A DNA stretch of 38,731 nucleotides from Capillibacterium thermochitinicola. Lineage in GTDB: Bacteria > Bacillota > UBA4882 > UBA10575. This document shows, piece by piece, positions 10,570 to 18,323 of the stretch. A model generated the notes under the pieces. The model saw nothing but the letters and a program-made list of their open reading frames with translations. It was not told the origin of the DNA and did not search any database. The position numbers were made by a program, and so were the translations under genes. Location: positions 1 to 38,731 of the forward strand of contig NZ_JAAKDE010000017.1 in the NCBI RefSeq assembly GCF_013664685.1, written 5' to 3'. How positions within the stretch are numbered: position 1 is the stretch's first letter; each line of letters opens with the position of its first letter.

Positions 10570-10827
10570 TTACTGGAGGAACGGGTTGGCGAATAATAAC
10601 AGCAAGGCCACAACCAGAGCAATAATCGGGGTGGCTTCAATCAGGCCAACACCAATGAGCATCGTCGTGAAAATGGAGTTTTTCGCCTCCGGTTGCCGGG
10701 CAATTCCTTCTAAAGCCCGGGCGACCGCGTTCGAGTTGCCAAACCCGGCCGTTAAAGCCGCCACGCTGACGATTAAACCAATGGCGATCACCGAAGCGAT
10801 TTTGAGTAGAATTGTACTTTCAACCAT
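10570..10827 (-). CDS. atpE: F1Fo-ATP synthase subunit c (proteolipid ring)
   Basis: An 85-residue hairpin of two membrane helices joined by the polar loop ARQPEA. The ion-binding glutamate is E64 in helix 2. Compared with Na+-type c subunits (for example Ilyobacter tartaricus), the glutamine of helix 1 is replaced by N31, the serine after the glutamate by A65 and the tyrosine by I69; only T66 is kept. This favours proton coupling. The longer open frame starting at 11103 is a shadow inside atpB; the true start is the ATG at 10827, preceded by GGAGGTTAG. Confidence 0.94.
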   Translation of the reverse strand: MVESTILLKIASVIAIGLIVSVAALTAGFGNSNAVARALEGIARQPEAKNSIFTTMLIGVGLIEATPIIALVVALLLLFANPFLQ

Positions 10828-10876
10828 TATTTCTAACCTCCAAGACTCCCTAAGCGGGGTGTAATTGTGTTTAAAA

Positions 10877-11605
10877 CTATTCTGTGGGCGGGGGGAGAGC
10901 ATGGGTCGGCTCCGGATGAGCCTCTTCCGTTTCTGCTCCTTCCTCCATCGCCGAAGCGATGTAAGCCATGGCGAGCATGAGAAAGAGATAAGCCTGAATG
11001 ACACCGACAAATACGCCCAAGACCAGACCAACGACGGGAATGACCGGTTTGAACAGCAGATTAAGGATGGTGATAAACACCGCGCCGGCAAAAATGTTAC
11101 CATACAAGCGAAAGGCCAGGGTGATCGGTTTCACAAAAAAGTCGATGAGATGAATGGGGAAGAATAAAAAGTTAGGTTTAAAGAAACTAAGCAGGTACTT
11201 CTTCAGACCTTGCCCTTTAATGCCGTAGTAAATCATGCTAAAAAAGACCAGGATGGCAAGGCCTAAAGTGACATTCAGGTCTTCGGTCGGCGATTTGGTG
11301 ACCCCCGGCCAGATCAGCCCGATTAGATTCGAGAAAAGAATGAATAAAAAAAGGGTTGCCACAAAGGGAAAAGCCCCTTGCCCTCTGGGCCCGATATTTT
11401 CCCGTAACAGATTCTGTAAAAACTCCACCACGGTTTCCAGAACACTTTGGAGTCCCCGGGGTTGTAGTTTTAGGTTTCTCGTGGCCAGCCAACTAACCAC
11501 AACCAGGAAAATAATGACCACCCAAGACATGAGAAAAATATCCAAATGGAATTGGAGACCGAAAATTTCTCCCTGCGTAAAGGTGAGGGCATGAATTTTG
11601 TGCAA
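10877..11605 (-). CDS. atpB: F1Fo-ATP synthase subunit a
   Basis: Subunit a forms the two half-channels beside the c-ring. The 242-residue membrane protein contains the essential arginine in [12 protein letters not shown] and the C-terminal [19 protein letters not shown] helix of the family. About 22 acidic and proline-rich residues ([13 protein letters not shown]...) extend beyond the last helix, longer than usual. The start is TTG 11605, supported by GGGGAGGG seven bases upstream. Confidence 0.94.
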   Translation of the reverse strand: MHKIHALTFTQGEIFGLQFHLDIFLMSWVVIIFLVVVSWLATRNLKLQPRGLQSVLETVVEFLQNLLRENIGPRGQGAFPFVATLFLFILFSNLIGLIWPGVTKSPTEDLNVTLGLAILVFFSMIYYGIKGQGLKKYLLSFFKPNFLFFPIHLIDFFVKPITLAFRLYGNIFAGAVFITILNLLFKPVIPVVGLVLGVFVGVIQAYLFLMLAMAYIASAMEEGAETEEAHPEPTHALPPPTE

Positions 11606-11634
11606 AACTTTTCCCTCCCCGGATGATACTTGTT

Positions 11635-12021
11635 TTATGTGGTTTTGCGGCTATGCCAGTACAGCAAGTAGCCAAGCCAACCGAAGTAAACGGCGAGAGC
11701 TGTCCCGGTGGACCAGAGGAAGAAGGACAGCCCATGGTTTCCTCCTGCCACCAGAAACAATAACAATAAGCCGAGCCGGAAGAAAGTGGCCCCGGTGCCG
11801 GTTGGCGGCCGGGCAGGTCCGGCTTGTGTACCGCGGTCAAGGTTGCGTCCGACGGTTTTACAGAAACAAAATAGATAGACCTGCATTCCAGCCCAGCCCA
11901 GCATAAGCCCGCCGAACACGATGGAGGGGAGAACGGTTAAACCGAGCGCCAGTAAAAGGGCGAGCAAGTATAGATTAATGACCAAAAAGGATTTATAAAT
12001 CTTGATCGCGAGGCTTTCCAT
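11635..12021 (-). CDS. atpI: ATP synthase subunit I-like membrane protein
   Basis: The 128-residue protein has four predicted membrane segments in two hairpins, separated by a basic, glycine/proline-rich loop (residues 57-75). This is the layout of AtpI, an accessory protein thought to help assemble the c-ring. Segment 2 with GGLMLGWAGMQVYLF and the R-LG-LL-LF-VAGG pattern after the loop fit the ATP synthase I family. An N-ATPase AtpR-type protein was considered, but the gene order is that of the ordinary operon. It starts one base after the atpZ stop. Confidence 0.7.
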   Translation of the reverse strand: MESLAIKIYKSFLVINLYLLALLLALGLTVLPSIVFGGLMLGWAGMQVYLFCFCKTVGRNLDRGTQAGPARPPTGTGATFFRLGLLLLFLVAGGNHGLSFFLWSTGTALAVYFGWLGYLLYWHSRKTT

Positions 12022-12022
12022 C

Positions 12023-12292
12023 CTATTTCCCCTTTTTTTCCCGGTTTTTGCGCCAATCCCGATATATTTCCGTGGTGGTCAACCGGTAAAAGCCGAAGAA
12101 GCTGAGACTTGCCCCGGCTAGAAAACCGAAGACCGTCCAGAGCGGCGACAGGCCGAAGCTTTGGTTGAGATGACGGCCGAACGCTAACCCGAGTAACGGG
12201 CCGGTAACCAAATCCAGGCTGATGATGCCATAGAAGCGAAGGGCCCGGATTAACTCCGGATCGAACCGCAGGCCTTCAGGTGGCAATTGCAC
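12023..12292 (-). CDS. atpZ: AtpZ-like small membrane protein (first gene of atp operon)
   Basis: The conserved part (LRALRFYGIISLDLVTGPLLGLAFGRHL...SPLWTVFGFLAGASLSFFGFYRL) forms two membrane helices with a GLAFGR-type loop, as in AtpZ/F0F1-ATPase accessory proteins at the head of atp operons. The open frame extends upstream to 12406, but that part overlaps a promoter (12378-12406) and does not look coding. Starts at GTG 12292, GTG 12295 or TTG 12286 all lie just behind GCGGGAG; I chose GTG 12292, giving 89 residues. The exact start is uncertain by a few codons. Confidence 0.7.
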   Translation of the reverse strand: MQLPPEGLRFDPELIRALRFYGIISLDLVTGPLLGLAFGRHLNQSFGLSPLWTVFGFLAGASLSFFGFYRLTTTEIYRDWRKNREKKGK

Positions 12293-12377
12293 CACGCTCC
12301 CGCTATTATTATTAACCCTTGCGTTGGGGAAAAAATGCTTTGGATTACTCAGAAAATGGAAATTGATATTGGGAACT

Positions 12378-12406
12378 ATCTTAATACAAAACATAAAACA
12401 TTGCAA
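12378..12406 (-). promoter_or_regulatory. Probable sigma-A promoter of the atp operon
   Basis: On the minus strand, TTGCAA (12406-12401) and TAAGAT (12383-12378) are separated by 17 bases. Transcription would begin near 12371, leaving a leader of about 80 bases before the atpZ start. This position argues against the longer upstream start of atpZ. Confidence 0.5.
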
Positions 12407-12562
12407 GGGTTTTTAAGGCAAGTTTAACAAAGAAGATATCTCATAGGTGGCGAAAGATCCAGAGTCGTTAAACCAGGCCAATGGGTAGCGAGTTTTTTAT
12501 TTCTGGGGTGGGGAAGAAAGGAGCCCGTATTTTTTGACTGTCGATTTTTTTAAAAGAGGATA

Positions 12563-12608
12563 TTGACATATGTCGGAAACATAGTATAATATAATTGACA
12601 TATGTCAA
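12563..12608 (+). promoter_or_regulatory. Promoter with two palindromic operator-like sites, upstream of DUF5320 gene
   Basis: TTGACA (12563-12568) and TATAAT (12585-12590) are spaced by 16 bases, a near-consensus sigma-A promoter. TTGACATATGTC occurs twice: at 12563-12574, covering the -35 box, and at 12595-12608 as the perfect palindrome TTGACATATGTCAA, just after the -10 box. Centres are about 32 bases (three helical turns) apart. This is the layout of a repressor-controlled promoter; the repressor is not identified. Confidence 0.75.
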
Positions 12609-12645
12609 ATACCCTGGGTAAACAGCATTACAAAGGAGGGATATG

Positions 12646-12960
12646 ATGCCGAGAGGAGATGGAAGTGGACCCAGGGGAATGGGTCCAATGACCGGGCGAG
12701 GCGCGGGCTTTTGCGCCGGTTTTGCTGCTCCGGGTTATGCCAATCCGGTCAATTCTGGGTGTGGATTTGGTCGCGGGCATGGCTCCCGTCGGAGGTTTTG
12801 TGCGACCGGTTGGCCAAGAGGGGCACATTTTGGCGCTCTTGGTAACAGGGCATTTTTCCCGTCGGATGTTGATGAAAAAGAGTTGCTGACCAGGCAGGCT
12901 AAAATGCTTGAGGAAAAGCTTGCCGAAGTAAAAAAGCGCCTTGAGGATTTTGCAGATTAG
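12646..12960 (+). CDS. DUF5320-family small glycine/cysteine-rich protein
   Basis: A 104-residue protein of the family beginning MPRGDGSGP, with GPMTGRGAGFCAG, a glycine- and arginine-rich middle with scattered cysteines, and a C-terminal coiled-coil (DEKELLTRQAKMLEEKLAEVKKRLEDF). Such proteins are common in anaerobic bacteria and archaea near DUF134 regulators and NifX/NifB-like iron-molybdenum cofactor proteins; their role is not established. AAAGGAGGG is directly upstream; the second of two adjacent ATGs matches the family start. A DUF134 gene follows on the same strand, but a terminator separates them. Confidence 0.8.
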   Translation: MPRGDGSGPRGMGPMTGRGAGFCAGFAAPGYANPVNSGCGFGRGHGSRRRFCATGWPRGAHFGALGNRAFFPSDVDEKELLTRQAKMLEEKLAEVKKRLEDFAD

Positions 12961-12975
12961 TCCGGTCGTAAGTGA

Positions 12976-13006
12976 AAGGCAGGCCACCGCCTGCCTTGTT
13001 TTTATT
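12976..13006 (+). terminator. Rho-independent terminator after the DUF5320 gene
   Basis: AAGGCAGGC (12976-12984) pairs perfectly with GCCTGCCTT (12989-12997) around a four-base loop and is followed by GTTTTTATT. Confidence 0.85.
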
Positions 13007-13122
13007 CTGGATTCCGCCCCAAAAGGCCTTAGCCTTAGAGGGCATCAGAAATAGAAATCGAATAAAGACAGAAGGAAAATTAACAACTGGTTGTTTAGGT
13101 GCGGAATTGGGGTGATTATATT

Positions 13123-13476
13123 ATGCCAAGACCGTTGAAATGGCGAAGGGTTTGCGGCCTACCGGAAACCAATAAATTTGGCCCTCTTGATTTGGATGTA
13201 GATGACAGGAACTGCGTAAGGATGACCGTTGATGAATATGAAACGATCAGACTTATTGATCTGGAGGGCCTTACGCAGGAAGAGTGCGCCAAACAGATGA
13301 ATGTCGCCCGTACTACGGTACAAGGCATTTACGCTGAAGCGAGAAGAAAGATCGCGCAATCGTTGGTTCACGGCCGGGTACTCTTGATCGAGGGTGGCGA
13401 GTACAGGCTTTGTGAAGGGCCTGGCGCAGGATGTGGACGCGGCTGTCATCGGCACCGGCATGGATGGCGCCGTTGA
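13123..13476 (+). CDS. DUF134 (UPF0251) family predicted DNA-binding protein
   Basis: The 117-residue protein begins [15 protein letters not shown], the family signature, and continues with [51 protein letters not shown], a sigma-70 region-4-like helix-turn-helix. The C-terminal tail is cysteine/histidine-rich ([18 protein letters not shown]), possibly binding a metal. DUF134 proteins often accompany DUF5320 and NifX-like genes. The first ATG of the open frame (13099) is rejected because the family starts at MPRP and a GGGGTG motif precedes it. It is a candidate regulator for the palindromes at 12563-12608, but nothing in the sequence proves it. Confidence 0.85.
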   Translation: MPRPLKWRRVCGLPETNKFGPLDLDVDDRNCVRMTVDEYETIRLIDLEGLTQEECAKQMNVARTTVQGIYAEARRKIAQSLVHGRVLLIEGGEYRLCEGPGAGCGRGCHRHRHGWRR

Positions 13477-13603
13477 ACGATTGGCCCCGGGCTTTAAACT
13501 TGTTTATGAGTTTATGAAGGAAGACCGAAGAAACGCGTTTGAATCTGGAAAAGGAATAGACCGTTTGGTAATGCTGGGGGCTTCCCAAAAACCGGCGAAC
13601 AGT

Positions 13604-14833
13604 TCAGACGACCTGGAAGAGGTAAAACTTAAGGTAGGACGTTTCCGGAACATTCCACAGGATGGGGTGGTCCGGGGCTTGCTGGCGGGCTTCAATCTGC
13701 CGGAGGGAGACGGCGGCGTCCTTGGCCGCGCTGTCCAGTACTTTGCGGAATAAGTCGTCCGTCATGAAGTGACTGCAGCTGCAAGTGGCCAGGTATCCGC
13801 CCCGGGGCAGGAGTTTCATGGCCTTCAGGTTAATCTCTTTATAGCCGCGGGCGGCGTCCTCCACTGTTTTGCGGGATTTGGTGAAGGCCGGCGGGTCAAG
13901 GACGATCAAGTCATAGTCCCGGCATTTCCGGTCGGCCAGCTTGGTCAGCAGGTCAAACACGTCTTCGCACAGAAAATCCATCTTTCCGTCCAGCCCGTTA
14001 CGGACGGCATTTGCTCTTGCCATCTCAATGGCGGACGGGGAGATATCCACGCAGGTCACGTGTGCTGCTCCGCCCAACGCCGCATTGAGGCCAAAGGAAC
14101 CGGTATGGGTAAAACAGTCCAGTACCCGCTTGCCCTCGGCAATCCGGGCCACCGCGGCCCGGTTATACTTCTGGTCCAGGAAAAAGCCGGTTTTTTGTCC
14201 GTTTTCCACATCGACCAGATAGCGCACGCCGTTTTCGCAGATCTCCGTCACGGCGGATTCCGGCACCGGAATGCCACCGGTACGGTACCAGCCTTTATAC
14301 TCCGGCAGCCCTTCCCGTGTTCGCTGGGCAGTGTCATTGCGCTCATAAATGCCGGTGACCGTCTCGCCCAATTCCGTAAGCACATCCCAGAGGGCGCGGT
14401 AAACCGTATCCTTGACCAGTTCCATGCCGAGGCAGGTGATCTGTACGGACAGAATGCCGCCGTAGCGGTCCACGGTCAGCCCCGGCATCTGGTCGGCCTC
14501 GCTATGAATCAGGCGACAGCAGGCAAAGTCGGCACCGGGCATGACGGTTTTGCGGTAAAGGACGGCATACTCCACCCGGCGGCGCCAAAAGCGGGCGTCA
14601 AACACATCGTTGGCGTTGCGGGAAAGAAGCCGGATGGAAATTTTGCTGGCACTGTTGTAAAAGCCTGTCCCCATGTAGGCGTTTCCGGCAAACACATCCA
14701 CCAGCCCGCCGCTTTCGGGCACGCCCTCGATTTGGCGGATCTCTTCCCCGTAGATCCAGGGATGCCCATTCTTGATGCTGCGCTCCGCCTTGGGGGAGAT
14801 CATGACTTTGGGATACGGCCGCTTTTGTTTCAT
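13604..14833 (-). CDS. rlmI: Class I SAM-dependent rRNA methyltransferase, RlmI/RlmK family
   Basis: These enzymes place a 5-methyl group on a cytosine of 23S rRNA. Residues 1-70 resemble a PUA domain (SPKAERSIKNGHPWIYGEEI). The catalytic half shows QKTGFFLDQKYNR, the SAM site VLDCFTHTGSFGLNAALGGA, CVDISPSAIEMARANA, DPPAFTKSRKT, and YLATCSCSHFM with the catalytic cysteine. The GTG at 14842 is in frame, but ATG 14833 is well spaced behind AAAGGTGA; the product is 409 residues. It converges on the DUF134 gene with a 127-base gap in which I see no terminator. A long open frame on the opposite strand is a shadow. Confidence 0.88.
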   Translation of the reverse strand: MKQKRPYPKVMISPKAERSIKNGHPWIYGEEIRQIEGVPESGGLVDVFAGNAYMGTGFYNSASKISIRLLSRNANDVFDARFWRRRVEYAVLYRKTVMPGADFACCRLIHSEADQMPGLTVDRYGGILSVQITCLGMELVKDTVYRALWDVLTELGETVTGIYERNDTAQRTREGLPEYKGWYRTGGIPVPESAVTEICENGVRYLVDVENGQKTGFFLDQKYNRAAVARIAEGKRVLDCFTHTGSFGLNAALGGAAHVTCVDISPSAIEMARANAVRNGLDGKMDFLCEDVFDLLTKLADRKCRDYDLIVLDPPAFTKSRKTVEDAARGYKEINLKAMKLLPRGGYLATCSCSHFMTDDLFRKVLDSAAKDAAVSLRQIEARQQAPDHPILWNVPETSYLKFYLFQVV

Positions 14834-15162
14834 CGGGGTCACCTTTCGGAATAGTTTGTTTTTCGCTCGAAGTAGTTAGTTTTCCGCGCTGATTGTACCA
14901 TGTTTCTTTTCTGACTTCAACATGGGCATCATCAGTGTGCAGGAAGGTGATACTTTAATCGATTTTTTTGGGAGCTGAAGGTACAAGGTATTATTCTAAT
15001 GGAAGGATCATTTTTATACCTAGTTTGAGAAAGGTAATTGAAAGCAAAAGCCAATTTGGTTCTTGTATTGTAATAAGTTAGCCGAGGGTTCAATGCTTTA
15101 TTGGTGTTTCCGGGGGGAAGATGGAGATGAGAAACGAGCCATGGTGAACAGGGAAAACAGTG

Positions 15163-15249
15163 GTGCCATACAAGAACGAATTAATCAACGAGCTGACAAA
15201 GATCGAGCAGCAGGAAGTAAGATGGCATGTCGCCTGTTGCCTGACTTGA
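15163..15249 (+). pseudogene. Possible remnant of a HEAT-repeat-like protein gene
   Basis: Twenty-eight codons from GTG 15163 read VPYKNELINELTKIEQQEV then RWHVACCLT and stop. An amphipathic helix followed by EVRWHVA is reminiscent of HEAT/alkylation-repeat proteins. No start or continuation is visible in any frame. This is suggestive only. Confidence 0.25.
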
Positions 15250-15259
15250 GGATTTCATA

Positions 15260-15319
15260 ATGACCGTCTTTGTCCTATTAATTGCCTTGATGAGCCTCGC
15301 CGGGGTTTTCCTGAGCTAA
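15260..15319 (+). CDS. Possible very small membrane peptide (19 residues)
   Basis: ATG 15260 opens a 19-codon frame reading MTVFVLLIALMSLAGVFLS, a single hydrophobic helix, with GAGG nine bases upstream. The size and pattern are like KdpF-type or toxin-like membrane peptides, but no partner gene is present. It may be chance. Confidence 0.2.
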   Translation: MTVFVLLIALMSLAGVFLS

Positions 15320-15363
15320 TCATATCGCTTCAAAGGGGAGCCCCTCATTGCAGAAAGACACCC

Positions 15364-15399
15364 GTAAAAATGACCACTGAAAACAGTGGTCATTTTTAC
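15364..15399. terminator. Perfect 16-bp hairpin (bidirectional terminator or repeat copy)
   Basis: GTAAAAATGACCACTG (15364-15379) pairs without a mismatch with its complement at 15384-15399 around AAAA. T-runs flank the GC core on both strands, so it could end transcription in both directions. The core TGACCACTG/CAGTGGT is shared with the hairpin at 2805-2832 in inverted orientation. Confidence 0.65.
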
Positions 15400-15552
15400 T
15401 TGCGAAGAATGTGCTTAAAGCAAATAGACGGTTGAGAAAAAAGGCCAAAGGTTTTGGCTCTTCGACGTACTTTGATAAATATTATGTATATACCGGTGGT
15501 TGGTTGGCTTTTACTTGGGGGGAATGTGGAAACTGCGTTAGGGTGGAAAGGA

Positions 15553-16098
15553 ATGACAAATAAAGAATTTATCCAAAAATTATTAAATACCTTGAATTAT
15601 AAGACCGTTTATATGTGGGGTACTTTTGGCTCACCGGTTACCAAAAAAATAATTGAGGAGAAAGCAAAGCAATATCCTTCTTGGTATACGGATGCGATGA
15701 AGGAATTTCTATATAAATTAATTGACCAAAACTATTTTGCTTTTGATTGTGTCGGGTTAATCAAGGGCATTCTTTGGGGATGGAACGGTGATCCGACTAA
15801 AGCTCACGGTGGCGCCAGATATAACTCCAATGGGGTGCCCGATCTTTCCGCAGACAAGTTAATTGAAAGGTGTAATCCGACGACCGATTTTACAAAGATT
15901 GTACCGGGAGCAATTGTCTGGTTAAGAGGCCATGTTGGGACATATATTGGGGATGGACGAGTAATAGAATGTACTCCGGCCTGGAAGAACGGTGTACAAA
16001 TAACAATTTGTCTTAACGTGTATCCGGATAATAGATTGGATAAAGCCAGGTTATGGGTGAAACATGGTAAATTGCCATACGTCAAATATAAGGAATGA
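15553..16098 (+). CDS. NlpC/P60-like (CHAP/amidase-type) cysteine hydrolase
   Basis: The 181-residue protein has the order of an NlpC/P60 cell-wall peptidase: FDCVGLIKGILWGW with candidate nucleophile C66, then PGAIVWLRGHVGTYIGDGRVIEC with candidate catalytic H127 and a following polar residue. The N-terminal part (NLNYKTVYMWGTFGSPVT) resembles phage-type lysins and spore or endolysin NlpC proteins. The start is unsure: ATG 15553 is preceded by AGGGTGG at good spacing, while ATG 15484 would add a hydrophobic N-terminus that might act as a signal. Codon use is AT-rich compared with the flanking genes, which may reflect transfer. No phage genes surround it. Confidence 0.65.
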   Translation: MTNKEFIQKLLNTLNYKTVYMWGTFGSPVTKKIIEEKAKQYPSWYTDAMKEFLYKLIDQNYFAFDCVGLIKGILWGWNGDPTKAHGGARYNSNGVPDLSADKLIERCNPTTDFTKIVPGAIVWLRGHVGTYIGDGRVIECTPAWKNGVQITICLNVYPDNRLDKARLWVKHGKLPYVKYKE

Positions 16099-16133
16099 CG
16101 GTGATCCGACGACCGGCTTCCCGGCGGGCATGG

Positions 16134-16511
16134 CTAACCGGCGATCTCGGCAATGGCCTCGATTTCGACCAGGACCTCCCGGGGCAATCTGGAGACTTCC
16201 ACGCAGGAACGGGCGGGCTTGTTCGGGAAATACCTGGCATATACCTCGTTAAAGGCGGCAAAATCGCTGAGATCTGATAAGTAACAAGTGGTTTTAATCA
16301 CTTGCTGGAGGGAACTGCCGGCCGCTTCCAGCACCGCTTGGAGATTTTTGATCACCGCCTCGGTCTGGGTACGGATGTCTTCGCCGACGACCGTCCCGTC
16401 GTCCGGAGACAGGGGGATTTGGCCGGAGGTGTAAACCAGGTTGCCGGCGACAATGGCCTGGGAATAGGGGCCGATGGCGGCGGGGGCTTTATCGGTTTGA
16501 ACCGCTTTCAT
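16134..16511 (-). CDS. ridA: RidA family reactive enamine/imine deaminase
   Basis: RidA hydrolyses 2-aminoacrylate and related enamines released by PLP enzymes acting on serine and cysteine. The 125-residue protein has the family features [20 protein letters not shown], the NL-x-x-VLEAAG helix, and [11 protein letters not shown][11 protein letters not shown] with the substrate-carboxylate arginine (R101). It follows the Rrf2 gene after 16 bases, so the two probably form an operon. Being divergent from cysK makes metabolic sense, since cysteine enzymes generate the toxic enamine. Confidence 0.93.
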   Translation of the reverse strand: MKAVQTDKAPAAIGPYSQAIVAGNLVYTSGQIPLSPDDGTVVGEDIRTQTEAVIKNLQAVLEAAGSSLQQVIKTTCYLSDLSDFAAFNEVYARYFPNKPARSCVEVSRLPREVLVEIEAIAEIAG

Positions 16512-16527
16512 TTGGACACTCCTTTCG

Positions 16528-16974
16528 CTATATATAGAACATCAGCGCTTCGCCTTTTTTATGTCTTTCCGCTTCGCGCACAAGGTCGGCGAGGGTAATT
16601 CCGCCCAATGTTTCTCTGAGTTTTTGGTCGAGAACATCAAAGGCGGACAGCCGCAGGGCTTTCTCAATTTCCGGGGCCTTTTCCGGGACAGTGTCCTGTG
16701 CCTGTTCAAATAAGGATACATCGACAGCGGACAAGATGTCGAGGACCGTGATCTGCTCAGGCCGGCGTGCCAGTTGGTAGCCGCCCTGGGCTCCCTTGGC
16801 GGAAAAAACAAGATCGGCCTTTTTCAGCAGGGAAAACACCTGTTCCAGATATATTTTGGAGATGCCCAGTTCCTCCGCGATGGTGAGAATGGCGAGATAC
16901 TCACCATTTTTATAGCGTTGTGCCATGTACGTTAAAGCGGCTAGAGCATAGCGGCCTTTTGCGGATATGCGCAT
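16528..16974 (-). CDS. Rrf2-family transcriptional regulator, CymR-like
   Basis: The 148-residue protein starts [21 protein letters not shown], followed by the winged-helix recognition region ([39 protein letters not shown]). It contains no cysteine at all, so it cannot bind an Fe-S cluster as IscR does; among Rrf2 proteins this fits CymR, the repressor of cysteine metabolism that works with CysK. Its divergent cysK neighbour supports this. ATG 16974 gives the usual Rrf2 start; an in-frame GTG lies nine bases upstream. The AT-rich 150-base divergent region probably holds its sites. Target and effector are inferred. Confidence 0.85.
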   Translation of the reverse strand: MRISAKGRYALAALTYMAQRYKNGEYLAILTIAEELGISKIYLEQVFSLLKKADLVFSAKGAQGGYQLARRPEQITVLDILSAVDVSLFEQAQDTVPEKAPEIEKALRLSAFDVLDQKLRETLGGITLADLVREAERHKKGEALMFYI

Positions 16975-17051
16975 CGGTTTCACTCATTTCATATATAAAT
17001 AGTATGTATTTATGATAGAGTCAAAAATAGCTCCTGTCAAGCAAAAAACTA

Positions 17052-17080
17052 TTGACACGGTAATCCATGCGCTGTATGAT
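17052..17080 (+). promoter_or_regulatory. Sigma-A promoter of cysK, with AT-rich candidate Rrf2 sites
   Basis: TTGACA (17052-17057) and TATGAT (17075-17080) are 17 bases apart. Directly downstream is the repeated AAAACATATA pattern (17081-17100), and upstream is ATAAATAGTATGTATTTAT; both are the kind of AT-rich imperfect dyad used by Rrf2 regulators. The operator assignment is inference. Confidence 0.7.
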
Positions 17081-17126
17081 AAAACATATAAAACATATAT
17101 GAATTATAGATAAAGGGTGTGAACAA

Positions 17127-18059
17127 ATGGCCAAGATTTACCAAAGCATAACCGATCTGATCGGGAGGACACCTCTGCTGCAATTGGGGAACTACGGAAA
17201 AAAACACCGGCTACAGGCGAAGTTAATCGGAAAACTGGAATACTTTAATCCCGCCGGGAGTGTCAAGGACCGGATCGCCAAGGCCATGATCGATGATGCC
17301 GAGGCAAAGGGTCTGTTGACTCCGGAATCGGTCATCATCGAACCGACCAGTGGAAATACCGGTATTGCGCTGGCGGCGGTGGCAGCGGCCCGCGGGTACC
17401 GCGTCATTCTGACCATGCCGGAGACGATGAGCATTGAGCGGCGTAACCTGCTCAAGGCCTATGGGGCAGAACTTGTCCTTACCGAGGGGGCCAAGGGCAT
17501 GTCCGGTGCCATTGCCAAAGCGCAGGAGCTGGCCAGGGAGATTCCCAATGCGTTTATTCCCGGTCAGTTTGACAACCCGGCCAATCCGGAAATGCACCGG
17601 AAGACAACCGGCCCCGAGATCTGGGAAGATACCGACGGGACCGTTGATCTTCTGGTTGCCGGTGTCGGAACCGGCGGCACGCTCACCGGAGCCGGTGAAT
17701 TTTTGAAAGCGAAAAAACCCAGTATTAAGGTGGTCGCGGTGGAACCGGATGCCTCACCCGTGCTTTCGGGGGGGAATCCAGGCCCCCATAAAATCCAGGG
17801 GATTGGTGCCGGTTTTGTGCCCAGAGTACTAAATACTGCTATTTATGATGAGATTGTGCGGGTGAAGAACGACGACGCTTTTACGGCCAGCAGAGAACTG
17901 GCCAAAACCGAAGGGTTGCTGGTTGGGATCTCGTCCGGGGCGGCCTTGTGGGCGGCCACCGAGGTGGCTAAGCGTCCGGAAAATGCCGGCAAGGTGATCG
18001 TCGTCATCCTTCCCGATACCGGTGAGCGGTATCTCTCCACACCACTCTTCTCCGAATAG
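17127..18059 (+). CDS. cysK: Cysteine synthase A (O-acetylserine sulfhydrylase)
   Basis: CysK makes cysteine from O-acetylserine and sulfide in the cytoplasm. The 310-residue product has the PLP lysine K47 in NPAGSVKDR, the substrate loop TSGNTG (74-79), the phosphate-binding GVGTGGT, and the GIGAGFVP and SSGAA segments, all intact. Its C-terminus [14 protein letters not shown] is typical of CysK. In CymR systems CysK is also the signalling partner of the repressor, and a CymR-like gene lies divergently upstream. Confidence 0.96.
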   Translation: MAKIYQSITDLIGRTPLLQLGNYGKKHRLQAKLIGKLEYFNPAGSVKDRIAKAMIDDAEAKGLLTPESVIIEPTSGNTGIALAAVAAARGYRVILTMPETMSIERRNLLKAYGAELVLTEGAKGMSGAIAKAQELAREIPNAFIPGQFDNPANPEMHRKTTGPEIWEDTDGTVDLLVAGVGTGGTLTGAGEFLKAKKPSIKVVAVEPDASPVLSGGNPGPHKIQGIGAGFVPRVLNTAIYDEIVRVKNDDAFTASRELAKTEGLLVGISSGAALWAATEVAKRPENAGKVIVVILPDTGERYLSTPLFSE

Positions 18060-18075
18060 TGTTTCTATGGGCCAA

Positions 18076-18110
18076 AAGGCGTTCCCCCGGCGGGGAACGC
18101 CTTGTTTTTT
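18076..18110 (+). terminator. Strong rho-independent terminator after cysK
   Basis: AAGGCGTTCCCC (18076-18087) pairs perfectly with GGGGAACGCCTT (18092-18103) around a CGGC loop, followed by GTTTTTT. Confidence 0.93.
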
Positions 18111-18224
18111 ATGTTGTTATGAAGAAAAAGGAGGCACCGGGGATATAACTTCTGAGTAACGCCAAAAAACGCCGATAGACTGGTCTTTTCACGCGTTATT
18201 TACAAAATAACAACAGGGGAGTAC

Positions 18225-18281
18225 TTGATTTTTTGGCGATGAGTGGAGTATACTTAAATTAAAGTTAGAAGAGACTAACTT
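18225..18281 (+). promoter_or_regulatory. feo promoter with inverted-repeat operator candidate
   Basis: TTGATT (18225-18230) and TATACT (18249-18254) are 18 bases apart. Immediately downstream, AAGTTAG (18262-18268) and CTAACTT (18275-18281) form a perfect inverted repeat with a six-base spacer; the similarity extends outward into AATTAA/TTAATT with one bulged base. Its location over the likely start site suggests metal-dependent repression, possibly by the DtxR/MntR-family protein encoded at 20624-21013. Confidence 0.65.
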
Positions 18282-18323
18282 AATTCGATTTTTAGACGTA
18301 GTTTGACGAGGAGGTACGGGAAG

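Larger units (their letters stand above)
14834..15552. other. Gene-poor region between rlmI and the NlpC/P60-like gene
   Basis: No complete gene is recognised. It holds a coding remnant (15163-15249), a tiny possible membrane ORF (15260-15319) and a perfect hairpin (15364-15399), each listed separately. The rest is AT-rich, non-coding sequence. Confidence 0.6.

Noticed and set aside
10570-11103. Long version of the c subunit frame (177 codons)
   Set aside because: The first 92 codons overlap atpB in another frame; only the part from ATG 10827 is a c subunit.
7226-12292. N-type (Na+) ATPase operon
   Set aside because: The missing atpH and the small head genes suggested it, but gene order is that of the standard operon (N-ATPases begin with atpD-atpC), subunit b is of normal length and the c subunit lacks the Na+ ligand set.
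13394-13753. 119-codon plus-strand ORF
   Set aside because: It starts inside the DUF134 gene and ends inside rlmI on the other strand; it has no recognisable motif or ribosome binding site.
13769-14854. 361-codon plus-strand ORF
   Set aside because: It is antisense to rlmI, whose conserved motifs are clear; the long frame reflects codon bias in a GC-rich gene.
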